Of a stretch of 59,766 bases of DNA, positions 15,664 to 24,195 are shown one piece after another (position 1 is the stretch's first letter; each line of letters starts with the position of its first letter). The stretch spans positions 1 through 59,766 of the forward strand of contig JAFZNG010000002.1 in NCBI GenBank assembly GCA_017551025.1, written 5' to 3'. Origin of the DNA: Paludibacteraceae bacterium (lineage in GTDB: Bacteria; Bacteroidota; Bacteroidia; Bacteroidales; Paludibacteraceae). Under the pieces are notes generated by a model, which saw only the letters and a program-made list of their open reading frames with translations, did not search any database and was not told the origin of the DNA. Position numbers and translations under genes: made by a program.

Positions 15664-17346
15664 ATGAAAGCAAAATCTTTATATTTACTTGTAGTACTCG
15701 GAATGATACTCGGTTTCAGTAGTTGCAATCTGGATTACTATCCGTCCGACGAGCAAAGTAGTGATGTGCTTATTCAGGAGTCAAGCGCCACCATTATGGA
15801 CGGTTGCTACTCCCTGCTCAAAGACGAGGTAGAGTATCTGGGTTGGCCCAGCGGTAACACTTTCTGTCGTCATTATTTCCAGATGGCGGAGTTTCCGGCT
15901 GATAACATCTGTCTCTCCGGTAAGACGACAGACCCTTTGTTCCAGGCCACGACGTATACGATGACCGACAACCTGCAGAATGTAGGTACACTGTGGATGC
16001 TCGGCTATAAGATCATCTACATGACCAATACGCTTATCGAGTCGCTGGACGAGAACAAGTCGGAGGACAAACAGATCTTAGGCGAAGCCTACTTCATGCG
16101 TGCGCTGATGCATCTCAACATGGTAACCCTATACGCCAAACCTTATTCCTTTGGTCGCAGCGAGAAGGGTGTGCCCCTGGTAACAGCCTCGCAGGCAAAG
16201 GATATTAAGCGTAACACGGTAGGCGAAGTATATGACCAAATCGTAGCGGACTTACAGAAGGCTTCCAAGTTGATGGGTAACTCACGCGGCAACGCAGGAT
16301 ACGCATCTCGTGACGCAGCCATGGGTCTTCTCTCGCGTGTGTATCTCTATATGGAGAACTATGACGAGTGTATCAACACCGTTAATGAAATGCTCGACGG
16401 CGCTGACCCGGCAGGCAAACTGGATGCTAACCTTGCCACCTATTTTGCGAATGCCAAGACCTCCAAGGAGACGCTTTTCTGCATCGCACATGAGATGAAC
16501 GAAGACAAAGGTCAGGCTTCTATCGGTTCGATGTTCAACGGCGATGGCGGTGGCTGGGGAGAGATATACCCCTCTGCTACACTGATGAACCTCTATGAGC
16601 GTTATCCGATGGATATTCGCTATACGGCATTTATCAAGCCGCAGTACAACAAGAGCACAGAGCCGAGTGCCACCAAGAAGGTGTATATTCCCAACGGCAC
16701 AGCCGGATCTGAAGAAAAACGTGACCTGATCAGTTTTGCGGCTACGTATGATGACGTCAACGGCACCTATTCCTTCAAGGATGGAAGCACGACGTATACC
16801 GTAGAGAACCGAACCATTCAGGGCGAGTACAACGAGTATCACGTCAATTACAAGGGCGAAGATCTGATGGTACGTATCCAGCCGAGCAATATGTCGGTTC
16901 GCAACACCTATCCGAAGTACTTCGTTACCAAATTCGGTTATCAGGACGGCAGTCCTACGCTCAGTTCGCCGGTTGTATGCCGTTGGGCAGAAGTGATTCT
17001 CAACCGTGCGGAGGCATATGCACATAAGGGCGAGGACGCCAAAGCGCTGGCGGACGTGAATATCATCCGTACGCGTGCCGGCATTCCTGCCACCGGACTA
17101 TTCAGCACCTCGGATATGCACGGTTATGCGAATGTGACGGACATCGTGCTGGACGAGCGTCGACTAGAACTCGCCTTCGAGGGACACCGCATGTTTGACG
17201 TCTATCGCAACAAACTGAATATGGACCGTCATTATCCAGGCCTGCAGGCATGGAAGACGGTACAATATACCGACCCGCATATTCAATACCCGATTCCGAA
17301 TGCAGAGTGGACCGTCAGCGGTATTGAACAGAATCCGGGATACTAA
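15664..17346 (+). CDS. SusD/RagB-type glycan-binding lipoprotein
   Basis: 560 residues, lipobox FSSC (Cys about 21), hence surface lipoprotein. The N-terminal SusD-like segment includes DYYPSDEQ, YFMRALMHLNMVTLYAKPYSFG (TPR-like helix) and YASRDAAMGLLSRVYLYMENY. The C-terminal part shows RWAEVILNRAEAYAHKGE, INIIRTRAG-like IIRTRAGIP, and LDERRLELAFEGHRMFDVYR, hallmark RagB/SusD motifs. It forms a lid on the SusC barrel and binds the glycan. ATG 15664 was chosen over ATG 15646 because it follows AAAGGAG at normal spacing and gives a standard lipoprotein signal. Confidence 0.95.
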   Translation: MKAKSLYLLVVLGMILGFSSCNLDYYPSDEQSSDVLIQESSATIMDGCYSLLKDEVEYLGWPSGNTFCRHYFQMAEFPADNICLSGKTTDPLFQATTYTMTDNLQNVGTLWMLGYKIIYMTNTLIESLDENKSEDKQILGEAYFMRALMHLNMVTLYAKPYSFGRSEKGVPLVTASQAKDIKRNTVGEVYDQIVADLQKASKLMGNSRGNAGYASRDAAMGLLSRVYLYMENYDECINTVNEMLDGADPAGKLDANLATYFANAKTSKETLFCIAHEMNEDKGQASIGSMFNGDGGGWGEIYPSATLMNLYERYPMDIRYTAFIKPQYNKSTEPSATKKVYIPNGTAGSEEKRDLISFAATYDDVNGTYSFKDGSTTYTVENRTIQGEYNEYHVNYKGEDLMVRIQPSNMSVRNTYPKYFVTKFGYQDGSPTLSSPVVCRWAEVILNRAEAYAHKGEDAKALADVNIIRTRAGIPATGLFSTSDMHGYANVTDIVLDERRLELAFEGHRMFDVYRNKLNMDRHYPGLQAWKTVQYTDPHIQYPIPNAEWTVSGIEQNPGY

Positions 17347-17413
17347 CCCGTATTAAAAATTCAAAATTAAGAATTAAAATTATAGTATTAACCTTTAAAA
17401 AAACACTACAATT

Positions 17414-18196
17414 ATGAAAGCAAATTGGAAAATGGCATTGTTGTGCCTGGCAACCCTCGCTATGGTTGCATGCGAACCGAAGGATCCGACTACTAATCCT
17501 ACTACCGATCCTACCACCGAACCTACTGATTATGTCAGCCCGATCGACGTAAAGGACAAAACCGTAGCTGATTGGGAAGCTCTCGATCCTGCTAAGGTAG
17601 CTGTTGCAACGATTGCTGCCGAACCGTACTGGAGTGGCCTCAAGCAACTCAAGGTATACGCCGACGAGGTATATATCTACTACCTCTTGGAGTACGATCC
17701 CGCACAATATACCAGCCATACTTCGGTAGACGTAATGCACGTTTATTTCGACTTGGACAACAGCGATGAGACTGGTGGTTTCTTCGACGAGTTTGCTGAT
17801 GCTGCAGCCGACATTATGTTGGAAGGTGCGCTCTATGACGATGCAGGTAATGCAATCTCCTACATGCCGACTCCCTATGCATGGAAAGGCAATCAAGGTT
17901 CTTCTTTCCTGCCGAGCGAGAGAAACGTAAATGACTGGGAAGCCGATTGGGAACAAGCCGGTAATGCTGTGAAGGGTGAGAGCCAGTTCGTGGGCGACAA
18001 GTATATCGAAGGTCGTCTGCTGGTTGACCTGATTCCGGGTACGTTCAACGCAGAGCAATTCGGCATCGGTATCGACCTCCAGCAGAACTGGAATAACATC
18101 GGTATGCTTCCACAGTTGGATGCTCAGGGTGATGAGGGCGAGTTTATCGGCCGTACCAACATGCTGAAAGTTACCTTTGACAAGGCCGCTAAATAA
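17414..18196 (+). CDS. Surface lipoprotein, putative glycan-binding
   Basis: 260 residues. Lipobox MVAC (Cys 20) is followed by a Thr/Pro-rich linker of PTTnPTTdPTTeP type (about 25-40). The rest is one beta-rich domain (about 45-258) with IAAEPYWSGLKQLKVYADEVYIYYLLE and HVYFDLDNSDETGGF. The pattern of alternating strands and DLDNSDETGG suggests a CBM9-like or SusE/F-like ligand-binding sandwich, but I do not recognise a named family with certainty. Its position directly after susD is where surface glycan-binding proteins usually lie. An AT-rich spacer of 67 bp precedes it. Confidence 0.7.
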   Translation: MKANWKMALLCLATLAMVACEPKDPTTNPTTDPTTEPTDYVSPIDVKDKTVADWEALDPAKVAVATIAAEPYWSGLKQLKVYADEVYIYYLLEYDPAQYTSHTSVDVMHVYFDLDNSDETGGFFDEFADAAADIMLEGALYDDAGNAISYMPTPYAWKGNQGSSFLPSERNVNDWEADWEQAGNAVKGESQFVGDKYIEGRLLVDLIPGTFNAEQFGIGIDLQQNWNNIGMLPQLDAQGDEGEFIGRTNMLKVTFDKAAK

Positions 18197-18213
18197 TTTT
18201 AAAAAACAATTGT

Positions 18214-19626
18214 ATGAAAAACAAATATCTTTTACTGGCTCTCGCATCGATTTTGGTGGCATGTACGCCCAAGGATCCGGTGGGGCCGGATAACCCGGAT
18301 GAACCCGATCCCGCAGGTACTATCTATTTCACCGAGACGGACTCCCTGTTTGCGAATCCGGAGCGCGGCTTCTATATCCAGAAGTACTACGAATCCGATT
18401 CTATCGCTGATACCGTAGCGCTTTCTTCCGTTGAAAATGCCAGGACCGGCTCGCAGATCACGCTATTCCTGCACTCCTACTACATGGCGGATTATATCGC
18501 AAGTGATATCCCGCAGGAGTACTTAGATCGGTTTGACAAAAACATGAACACCCTTCGTGCAGGTGGCGCCAAGGCCATATTGCGTTTTTCATACAAGCAT
18601 AGTCAGGGCGTTAAGGCAAAGCCCTGGGATGCTACCCCGGAGTGGGCTATGCGTCATATGGATCAACTGGCTCCATACCTCCAGAAGCACGCAGACGTCA
18701 TCTATTGCGTCCAGGCGGGCTTTATAGGGGTGTGGGGCGAGTGGTTCTACACCACCAGTTATCCGCAAGATCCTTCTCAGGATGCCGGTTACGCCACACG
18801 TTGGCCGGTGGCAGAACATCTCATGGAAGTGGTACCTGCCGACCGACAGATCTGTTTCCGCCAACCGCAGTTTAAGATTCGTTATCTGCGTACCCATGGT
18901 ATGGCCGTGACGCCGCTGACGGCAGCAGAAGCCTACCAACCTACTATCAAGGCACGCTGGGCCGGACATAACGACTGCTTTGTATCGTCCAGCACAGACG
19001 TAGGCACCTACCACAACGACGAGGAACGTGCCTTCTGGGCAGAAGACACCAAATATACCCTCATGGGTGGCGAGACCTGCGGCGAATGCGAGTATTCCAA
19101 CGGCGAGAATGCCGTCAAGGAAATGGAGAAATACCACTGGTCGTATCTCTGCAATTCGTACCACCCCGACGTACTCGGTTCGTGGATCGTAGACGGTCAT
19201 CTGGATATCATCAAGCGTCGTCTGGGCTATCGCTTTGCACTGGACAAGGCGTTCTTGACGCAGCAGCCGGAAGCCGGCAAGATGTTCGAAGCAAAACTGA
19301 CGCTTCATAACTCCGGTTTTGCAGCACCTGCCAACAAACGCGACGTAGAACTGATCTTCGTATCGGTGACCAATCCGTCGGAGACATACATCTATCCACA
19401 AACGGATGCAGATCCTCGTTTCTGGCTGCCGGGACAGTCGCATCGCGTAACGCTCGGTTGCACCCTGGATGCCGCTATGCACGGAGAGTACAAATTGTAT
19501 CTCAACATGCCGGACCCGTACGAGTCGCTGCATAACGACCCGCGCTATAGCATCCGTTTGGCCAACCAGGATATGTGGGAAGAGGCCACGGGTTATAACT
19601 ATCTCACAACCGTAACTATTGAATAA
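18214..19626 (+). CDS. DUF4874/DUF4832 lipoprotein
   Basis: 470 residues with lipobox LVAC (Cys 17). The N-terminal domain starts with the characteristic SLFANPERGFY and contains LRFSYKH and VIYCVQAGFIGVWGEWFYT, typical of DUF4874, a TIM-barrel-like domain. The C-terminal domain (about 210-465) matches DUF4832: GHNDCFVSS, GGETCGECEYSN, then a beta-sandwich with LTLHNSGFA. The acidic residues in GEWFY and GETCG would suit a glycoside hydrolase active site, but no activity is established to my knowledge. It sits between a glycan-binding lipoprotein and a transporter, so a role on the same glycan is likely. Confidence 0.8.
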   Translation: MKNKYLLLALASILVACTPKDPVGPDNPDEPDPAGTIYFTETDSLFANPERGFYIQKYYESDSIADTVALSSVENARTGSQITLFLHSYYMADYIASDIPQEYLDRFDKNMNTLRAGGAKAILRFSYKHSQGVKAKPWDATPEWAMRHMDQLAPYLQKHADVIYCVQAGFIGVWGEWFYTTSYPQDPSQDAGYATRWPVAEHLMEVVPADRQICFRQPQFKIRYLRTHGMAVTPLTAAEAYQPTIKARWAGHNDCFVSSSTDVGTYHNDEERAFWAEDTKYTLMGGETCGECEYSNGENAVKEMEKYHWSYLCNSYHPDVLGSWIVDGHLDIIKRRLGYRFALDKAFLTQQPEAGKMFEAKLTLHNSGFAAPANKRDVELIFVSVTNPSETYIYPQTDADPRFWLPGQSHRVTLGCTLDAAMHGEYKLYLNMPDPYESLHNDPRYSIRLANQDMWEEATGYNYLTTVTIE

Positions 19627-19627
19627 T

Positions 19628-20500
19628 ATGAAAGATAAACTTTGGTTACTATTTATCCTCATCACCGTCTTTACGTGGGGTGTTTGGGGAGCATTCTCCG
19701 GCTATCAGATCCAGAATGGTATTCCGGACACCGTTGTATATATCCTCTGGGCTCTTTCGATGATTCCGTGCGCCATCGTGGCACTCATCATCAATCGGGG
19801 CAAGTTCCTGCATGATGCGAAGTCCGCCTTGCTCGGGTGCACCGTCGGACTGCTCGGCGCTGGTGGACAACTCGTGCTGTTCAAGGCCCTGACGCTCGGC
19901 CCAAGTTATATCATCTATCCCTTTATCTCGATGTCTCCGGTTATCGTGATTACCCTGGCTGCTATTTTCCTCAAGGAAAAAGCTACTCGTTGGCAAGTGG
20001 CCGGTATCGCCGTAGCCCTTGTAGCTATTCTGCTGCTCTCGATGGAAACAGGACAGGAGGGTAGTCCCGTCAGCGGATGGCTGTGGATCGTACTGGCTGT
20101 GCTGGTGCTCTTTGCCTGGGGTATTCAGGGCTTCTTCATGAAGTTCGCCAACAATACGATGGACGCCGAGTCGATCTTCTGCTGGATGGCACTCAGCGGA
20201 CTGGTACTCATCCCTGTAGCTTGGTATATGAGCCCGGATGCACCTGCCTTCTTTGCACAAGCAGACATCACCGGCACCTGCTTTGGATGCTTCGGTATCC
20301 AGATCCTCAACTCGATCGGTGCCCTCACGCTCGTCTACGCGTATCGCTACGGCAAGGCCGTCATCGTTTCACCGATGGAGGGTCTGTCGCCGATGGTAAC
20401 GGTGCTGCTATCGCTCATCATCCTCAGCGTCATCCCTAACCCGCTGCAAATCGCAGGTATCTGCTGCGCCGCATTCGCTATGTACGCGCTTTCGAAATGA
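19628..20500 (+). CDS. EamA/DMT-type inner-membrane transporter
   Basis: About 290 residues with ten predicted hydrophobic helices arranged as two EamA repeats. Charged helix ends and the motif EKATRWQVAGIAVALVAILLL mark the first repeat, and EGLSPMVTVLLSLIILSVIP the second. Drug/metabolite transporters of this fold move small solutes including sugars and amino acids. In a SUS locus it probably imports the released monosaccharide or a derivative. ATG 19628 is used, just after the stop of the previous gene at 19626. Its own stop TGA (20498-20500) lies in the TGAAAGGTGAAAGG word. Confidence 0.85.
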   Translation: MKDKLWLLFILITVFTWGVWGAFSGYQIQNGIPDTVVYILWALSMIPCAIVALIINRGKFLHDAKSALLGCTVGLLGAGGQLVLFKALTLGPSYIIYPFISMSPVIVITLAAIFLKEKATRWQVAGIAVALVAILLLSMETGQEGSPVSGWLWIVLAVLVLFAWGIQGFFMKFANNTMDAESIFCWMALSGLVLIPVAWYMSPDAPAFFAQADITGTCFGCFGIQILNSIGALTLVYAYRYGKAVIVSPMEGLSPMVTVLLSLIILSVIPNPLQIAGICCAAFAMYALSK

Positions 20501-20525
20501 AAGGTGAAAGGTAAAAACGGAAAGG
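20497..20525. repeat. TGAAAGG word at transporter stop
   Basis: ATGAAAGGTGAAAGGTAAAA and following ACGGAAAGG contain the TGA stop of the transporter gene and three imperfect copies of GAAAGG. The 13-mer TGAAAGGTAAAAA is shared with 15633-15645. Confidence 0.65.
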
Positions 20526-20549
20526 ATTTTTAAGTAAAATCTATAGATT

Positions 20550-22142
20550 ATGAAAAAACTATTCTTTATTTTAGCCTTGTGTGCGGCGGCCACACTCAAT
20601 GCGGCCGTTGTAGATCTCGACCTGAGCAAGGCGCAAGCCACCTCGTCTTCCGGTTCGGCTACGCTGGCTTATGACGAAGCCACCGGTGAGTTGACCGTCA
20701 ATTGGATCGTTAATACCGACTGGGAAGTGACGGGTGTATATATCCCGCTCCGCAGTCTCACGGGTGTTGACAGTCTCCAGTTTGAGTTCCAGGGGAATGG
20801 TGCAGACGTAGATTTCCTGCATTACTTTGTGGACGAACAGGGCAGTTATTGGTGGAATCCCGAGGGTTGGTTTAACTTGTCATCTACCGAATGGCAATCT
20901 GCTACGTTCGCTCCGAACACTGCTTTGTGGAGCACACCTTCGTATGCCTACGGTGCCTCGCCCATTTTGGGTCTCAACTTCGTAGCTAATCCCTCCGAAC
21001 CGGCCTCCGGCACCTTCAAGTTGCGTAATGTTCGTCTCATCACCTCCGGAGAGAATCCGGATCCCAATCCGGAAGGCCACTCCCTGCCTTTGACCTATAA
21101 GGGCGAGGTGCTGCCTATCAATACCGACTTTACCCGCACTATGAGCGGACAGATCGGTCGTAACATCGGTATTCCGGAGGTTTCCGGTATCGCATGTTCG
21201 CGCGTCACTCCCGGATACATCTGGATGCAGAGCGACGAGACGGATGCCAACACCAATCCGTTCATCATCGCTACCGATGAGACCGGCACTATATTGGCAG
21301 CCAAGGTCAGCTTCGACCATGTGTACCGCTGGGACTGGGAAGATATGTGTGGCGGTGTGTACAACAACACCAACTATCTGTTTATCGGCGGCTTCGGTGA
21401 CAACAATCATACCGACGGTGAGTATTGCATCATCTATTTCGAGGAACCGGCTATCAACCCCGCTAACCCGAATATATCGGTTCAGGCCCACCGCATCAAG
21501 TTTGCGTACCCGGACGGTCAGAAGCACAACTGCGAATCGCTCATGTATGACAATATCGACCAGGTATTGTATATCGTCACCAAGGTATACGATAATGTCA
21601 ACCAGGTCTTCAGTCTGCCCTTCCGTCTCGACTACGGCGATACCCAGCAAACCCTCACCTATGTGTGCGATCTGGGTGTGATCACCGATATAGGGGAAGG
21701 CGAGTATAGCGGTGCTACACATCGCTATAAAGGTTTCCACCTGGCTACCGCAGCAGATATCTCGCCCAACGGCAAGTATATCCTCATCAAGAACCACAAC
21801 AACTACGTGGCTATCTATTCCTGGGTTCTTTATTGGGAGCGCCAGAATGGTGAGAGCATCGCCCAGACCCTCAAAAATCGCCAACCGCAAGTCATCGACT
21901 GCTACGAGTACGAGTGGCAAGGCGAGGCGATTGCCTGGAAAGACAACACCACCTTCTATACCACCTCCGACTCCGACATCGACAGCGAACCGCCTATCTA
22001 TAAGTACGTTCGCGAGGAGCCTCAGGGTGTAGAGCAGGTGAACCTCTCCACGGAGACTGCCACCAAAGTGCTGATTGGCAACCAACTGTACATCCGTTGC
22101 AAGGACGGCTTGTTTACCATCGACGGAATAAAAGTACAGTGA
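20550..22142 (+). CDS. Secreted beta-propeller-like protein with sorting-like tail
   Basis: 530 residues, Sec signal peptide (about 1-19, ending LNAA). Residues about 20-165 form a beta-sandwich resembling a carbohydrate-binding module (YIPLRSLTGVDSLQFEFQG). Residues about 180-495 contain EVSGIACSRVTPGYIWMQSDE, YRWDWEDMCGG, FGDNN and ISPNGKYILIKNHNNY, a repeat pattern of a beta-propeller with DWED and GDNN motifs seen in several secreted proteins. The tail TKVLIGNQLYIRCKDGLFTI resembles the C-terminal tail of the 1078-residue protein and short T9SS sorting signals. No enzyme family is assigned. It is the last gene of the SUS operon and overlaps recO by 4 bp. Confidence 0.7.
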   Translation: MKKLFFILALCAAATLNAAVVDLDLSKAQATSSSGSATLAYDEATGELTVNWIVNTDWEVTGVYIPLRSLTGVDSLQFEFQGNGADVDFLHYFVDEQGSYWWNPEGWFNLSSTEWQSATFAPNTALWSTPSYAYGASPILGLNFVANPSEPASGTFKLRNVRLITSGENPDPNPEGHSLPLTYKGEVLPINTDFTRTMSGQIGRNIGIPEVSGIACSRVTPGYIWMQSDETDANTNPFIIATDETGTILAAKVSFDHVYRWDWEDMCGGVYNNTNYLFIGGFGDNNHTDGEYCIIYFEEPAINPANPNISVQAHRIKFAYPDGQKHNCESLMYDNIDQVLYIVTKVYDNVNQVFSLPFRLDYGDTQQTLTYVCDLGVITDIGEGEYSGATHRYKGFHLATAADISPNGKYILIKNHNNYVAIYSWVLYWERQNGESIAQTLKNRQPQVIDCYEYEWQGEAIAWKDNTTFYTTSDSDIDSEPPIYKYVREEPQGVEQVNLSTETATKVLIGNQLYIRCKDGLFTIDGIKVQ

Positions 22143-22732
22143 TTACCACCACAGCTATCGTACTACAGTTACGTCCCTACTCCGACCGGGCACGGATGCT
22201 ACGCGTGTACACACGCGCAAGCGGGTGTGCTACCTATATAGTATATGGTGTAGGGAGTCGCAAGAAGGGAGCGGGCATCTACAGCCCGCTCTCCCTTGTG
22301 GAATTGAGTATACGCGAAGGTCGCGGAGGTGGTCTTGGTACGGTCGAGCATGCATCACTCATCTATACGCCGCAGCGCATACCTACTGATATTCGTCGCC
22401 AAACGGTGGCTATGTTCCTGAGCGAACTGCTCTCCCATACGCTCTACCAACCTATGCAGGACGAACCGCTCTTCGACTACCTGATGACCGTCATCACGGA
22501 TCTGGATCATTGCGAGGATCCCGAAAACGTCCATCTGCGCACGATGCAGGGGCTGGCGGAACGACTCGGATTCGCCATTGATGAAGAAACCTATCCCCGG
22601 CTCACGGCTGTGCCATCCTCCAGAGCAGAGCGCCAGGAACAACTACGCCAGTTATGCACCTACTATGCCGACCATGTAGATGGTTGGCAAGAGATGAAAT
22701 CGCTGGATATTCTTACCGAAATTTTCGATTAA
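22139..22732 (+). CDS. recO: DNA repair protein RecO
   Basis: 197 residues if started at GTG 22139. The N-terminal OB fold reads TTTAIVLQLRPYSDRARMLRVYTRASG and the protein ends with the family-typical WQEMKSLDILTEIFD. RecO anneals SSB-coated DNA and loads RecA with RecR. The GTG overlaps the TGA of the previous gene as GTGA, which is why I prefer it over an upstream TTG. It is about 40 residues shorter than many Bacteroidota RecO proteins but has both ends. It is convergent with the metallophosphoesterase gene, and the two stop codons overlap by two bases. Confidence 0.85.
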   Translation: MITTTAIVLQLRPYSDRARMLRVYTRASGCATYIVYGVGSRKKGAGIYSPLSLVELSIREGRGGGLGTVEHASLIYTPQRIPTDIRRQTVAMFLSELLSHTLYQPMQDEPLFDYLMTVITDLDHCEDPENVHLRTMQGLAERLGFAIDEETYPRLTAVPSSRAERQEQLRQLCTYYADHVDGWQEMKSLDILTEIFD

Positions 22733-23709
22733 TGCGTGACGATACATTCGTCGTATAAGGCACCTGTCGCGAGTTGATAGGTGCATAGATGTAGCGTATC
22801 ATGATAGAGGGTGATACGCTCATAGTATTGGTCTGTCCGTCCCTGACGCTGATGATAGTGGCGGAATTTCGGTTCATGCTCCGTTGTACAGGTCGTTGTG
22901 GCCACGAAGGGCAGTTGACGGGCATATTGATGATCATGCCCCGAGAAGACCAAGTCGGCATTTCTTAGGGGCGTCAGACATGCTAGATAGACACCTACAT
23001 TCGCCCGTCCACGCGTAGCACTGTAGACCGGATGATGCATCATGACCACCGTATAGCGGTCGCCGGCATCCTGCAGCACCTGCATCAACCACACATTCAG
23101 GCGCGTATAGTCGCGCAGCAGGCGCAAGCGCTGAGTATCTATCACGATAAAGCGCAGTCCGCGGAAATCGACATAATAGGTTGTTCCTTCCAAGCCTACC
23201 GGTCCGTTCTCGGGGTGGCGGAACATGCCGGCCCATACTGGCGATAAGGAACGGCGTAGATCCTTACGGTACTCATGATTACCCGGGCAGGTCAGCACCG
23301 GAATAGAATCCAGACGCGTACCCCGAAGTTCGTGGTATAATTGCTGCTCGTAATACGTATAGCCGCGCTCGAGCCAGTCACCCAACTGGGCGTAGCAGTC
23401 TACATGCGGCAATCTGGTCGCCAGCGTATCGTAGTCGGCATGCTTCAAGCTGCTATGCACATCCCCTAGCAGCAGTATATCCAGTGTATCCGGATACAAG
23501 GTATCCTGCCAGCACTTGTCCTGATACGCGAATCCCGGCACGCTATCGTCGCCGAAGCAATGAAAGCGATACGTGATCCGTTCCCCTTTCCATTCGGGTT
23601 CCTCCGGCATACCAAACCAGGCCTGCCAGCGGAGGGCGCAAATCGTTGCGCCTCCCGCTAGCAGAACCATCAGAATGGTGATCCAGACGTATTTACGAAC
23701 GCGACTCAT
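22729..23709 (-). CDS. Membrane-anchored metallophosphoesterase
   Basis: 326 residues with an N-terminal transmembrane anchor (about 7-28) and an extracytoplasmic calcineurin-like phosphoesterase domain. Metal ligands are visible in LLLGDVHSS, QLGDWLERG, CPGNHEYR, MMHHPVYS and FSGHDHQYA. The substrate is unknown. The start ATG directly abuts the TAA of the DUF3127 gene upstream (TAA then ATG), so the two are almost certainly translated from one mRNA together with pgk. Confidence 0.88.
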   Translation of the reverse strand: MSRVRKYVWITILMVLLAGGATICALRWQAWFGMPEEPEWKGERITYRFHCFGDDSVPGFAYQDKCWQDTLYPDTLDILLLGDVHSSLKHADYDTLATRLPHVDCYAQLGDWLERGYTYYEQQLYHELRGTRLDSIPVLTCPGNHEYRKDLRRSLSPVWAGMFRHPENGPVGLEGTTYYVDFRGLRFIVIDTQRLRLLRDYTRLNVWLMQVLQDAGDRYTVVMMHHPVYSATRGRANVGVYLACLTPLRNADLVFSGHDHQYARQLPFVATTTCTTEHEPKFRHYHQRQGRTDQYYERITLYHDTLHLCTYQLATGALYDECIVTH

Positions 23710-24132
23710 TTAGAAAGGCAGATCGGTCGTATTGTCGTCTACAGTCGGATCAAAGGGTTGCGGTGCATCCTGTACGGGAGCCTCGGTCGGTTGAGCTGCC
23801 GGAGCCGCAGGAGCAGCCTGCGGTGCAGCAGCATCGGCTGCCGCAACTTCGGGAGTGGCAATACCCTGCTGTACGCGCCAAGCACGTACCGAGGTGTACC
23901 AACGACCGTTGAACTCACGACTCTCGATATCAAACGATACGGTTACCAGGTCGTCAAGTTGGCAAGCGTTCTCCTTGATACGTTGCTCTCCAAAGACCTC
24001 AAAGCAGACCTTACGAGGGAATTGCTCCTGGGTCTCTAGTACGTACGATTGCGACTGCCAGGGGTTACCACTATTTTTCGCTACACCCGTCTGAAGGGGT
24101 AGCACTTGAATAATCTTACCGGATATTTCCAT
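23710..24132 (-). CDS. DUF3127 domain protein (OB-fold, SSB-like)
   Basis: 140 residues. Residues about 1-95 match DUF3127: MEISGKIIQVLPLQTGVAKNSG, PRKVCFEVFG and VTVSFDIESREFNGRWYTSVRAW, an OB-fold protein widespread in Bacteroidota. The C-terminal 45 residues are Ala/Pro/Gln-rich and end in an acidic aromatic tip DNTTDLPF, which is like the protein-binding tails of single-strand DNA-binding proteins. The function is not established. ATG 24132 was chosen over a TTG one codon earlier. Confidence 0.82.
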   Translation of the reverse strand: MEISGKIIQVLPLQTGVAKNSGNPWQSQSYVLETQEQFPRKVCFEVFGEQRIKENACQLDDLVTVSFDIESREFNGRWYTSVRAWRVQQGIATPEVAAADAAAPQAAPAAPAAQPTEAPVQDAPQPFDPTVDDNTTDLPF

Positions 24133-24140
24133 CAATTCGT

Positions 24141-24195
24141 AATTTTTAATTTTTAATTTTTAATTAGCCTTTAGCCACTAACCATTAGCCTTTAA
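24141..24195. repeat. AATTTTT array and TTAGCC words at pgk stop
   Basis: AATTTTT is repeated 3.6 times at 24141-24165. It is followed by GCCTTTAGCCACT and CATTAGCCTTTAAT. The pgk stop codon (24185-24187, minus strand) lies inside this block, and the last codons of pgk (Lys-Gly) are part of the word. The 15-mer ATTAGCCTTTAGCCA (24163-24177) recurs inside ddl at 29854-29868. Confidence 0.85.
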
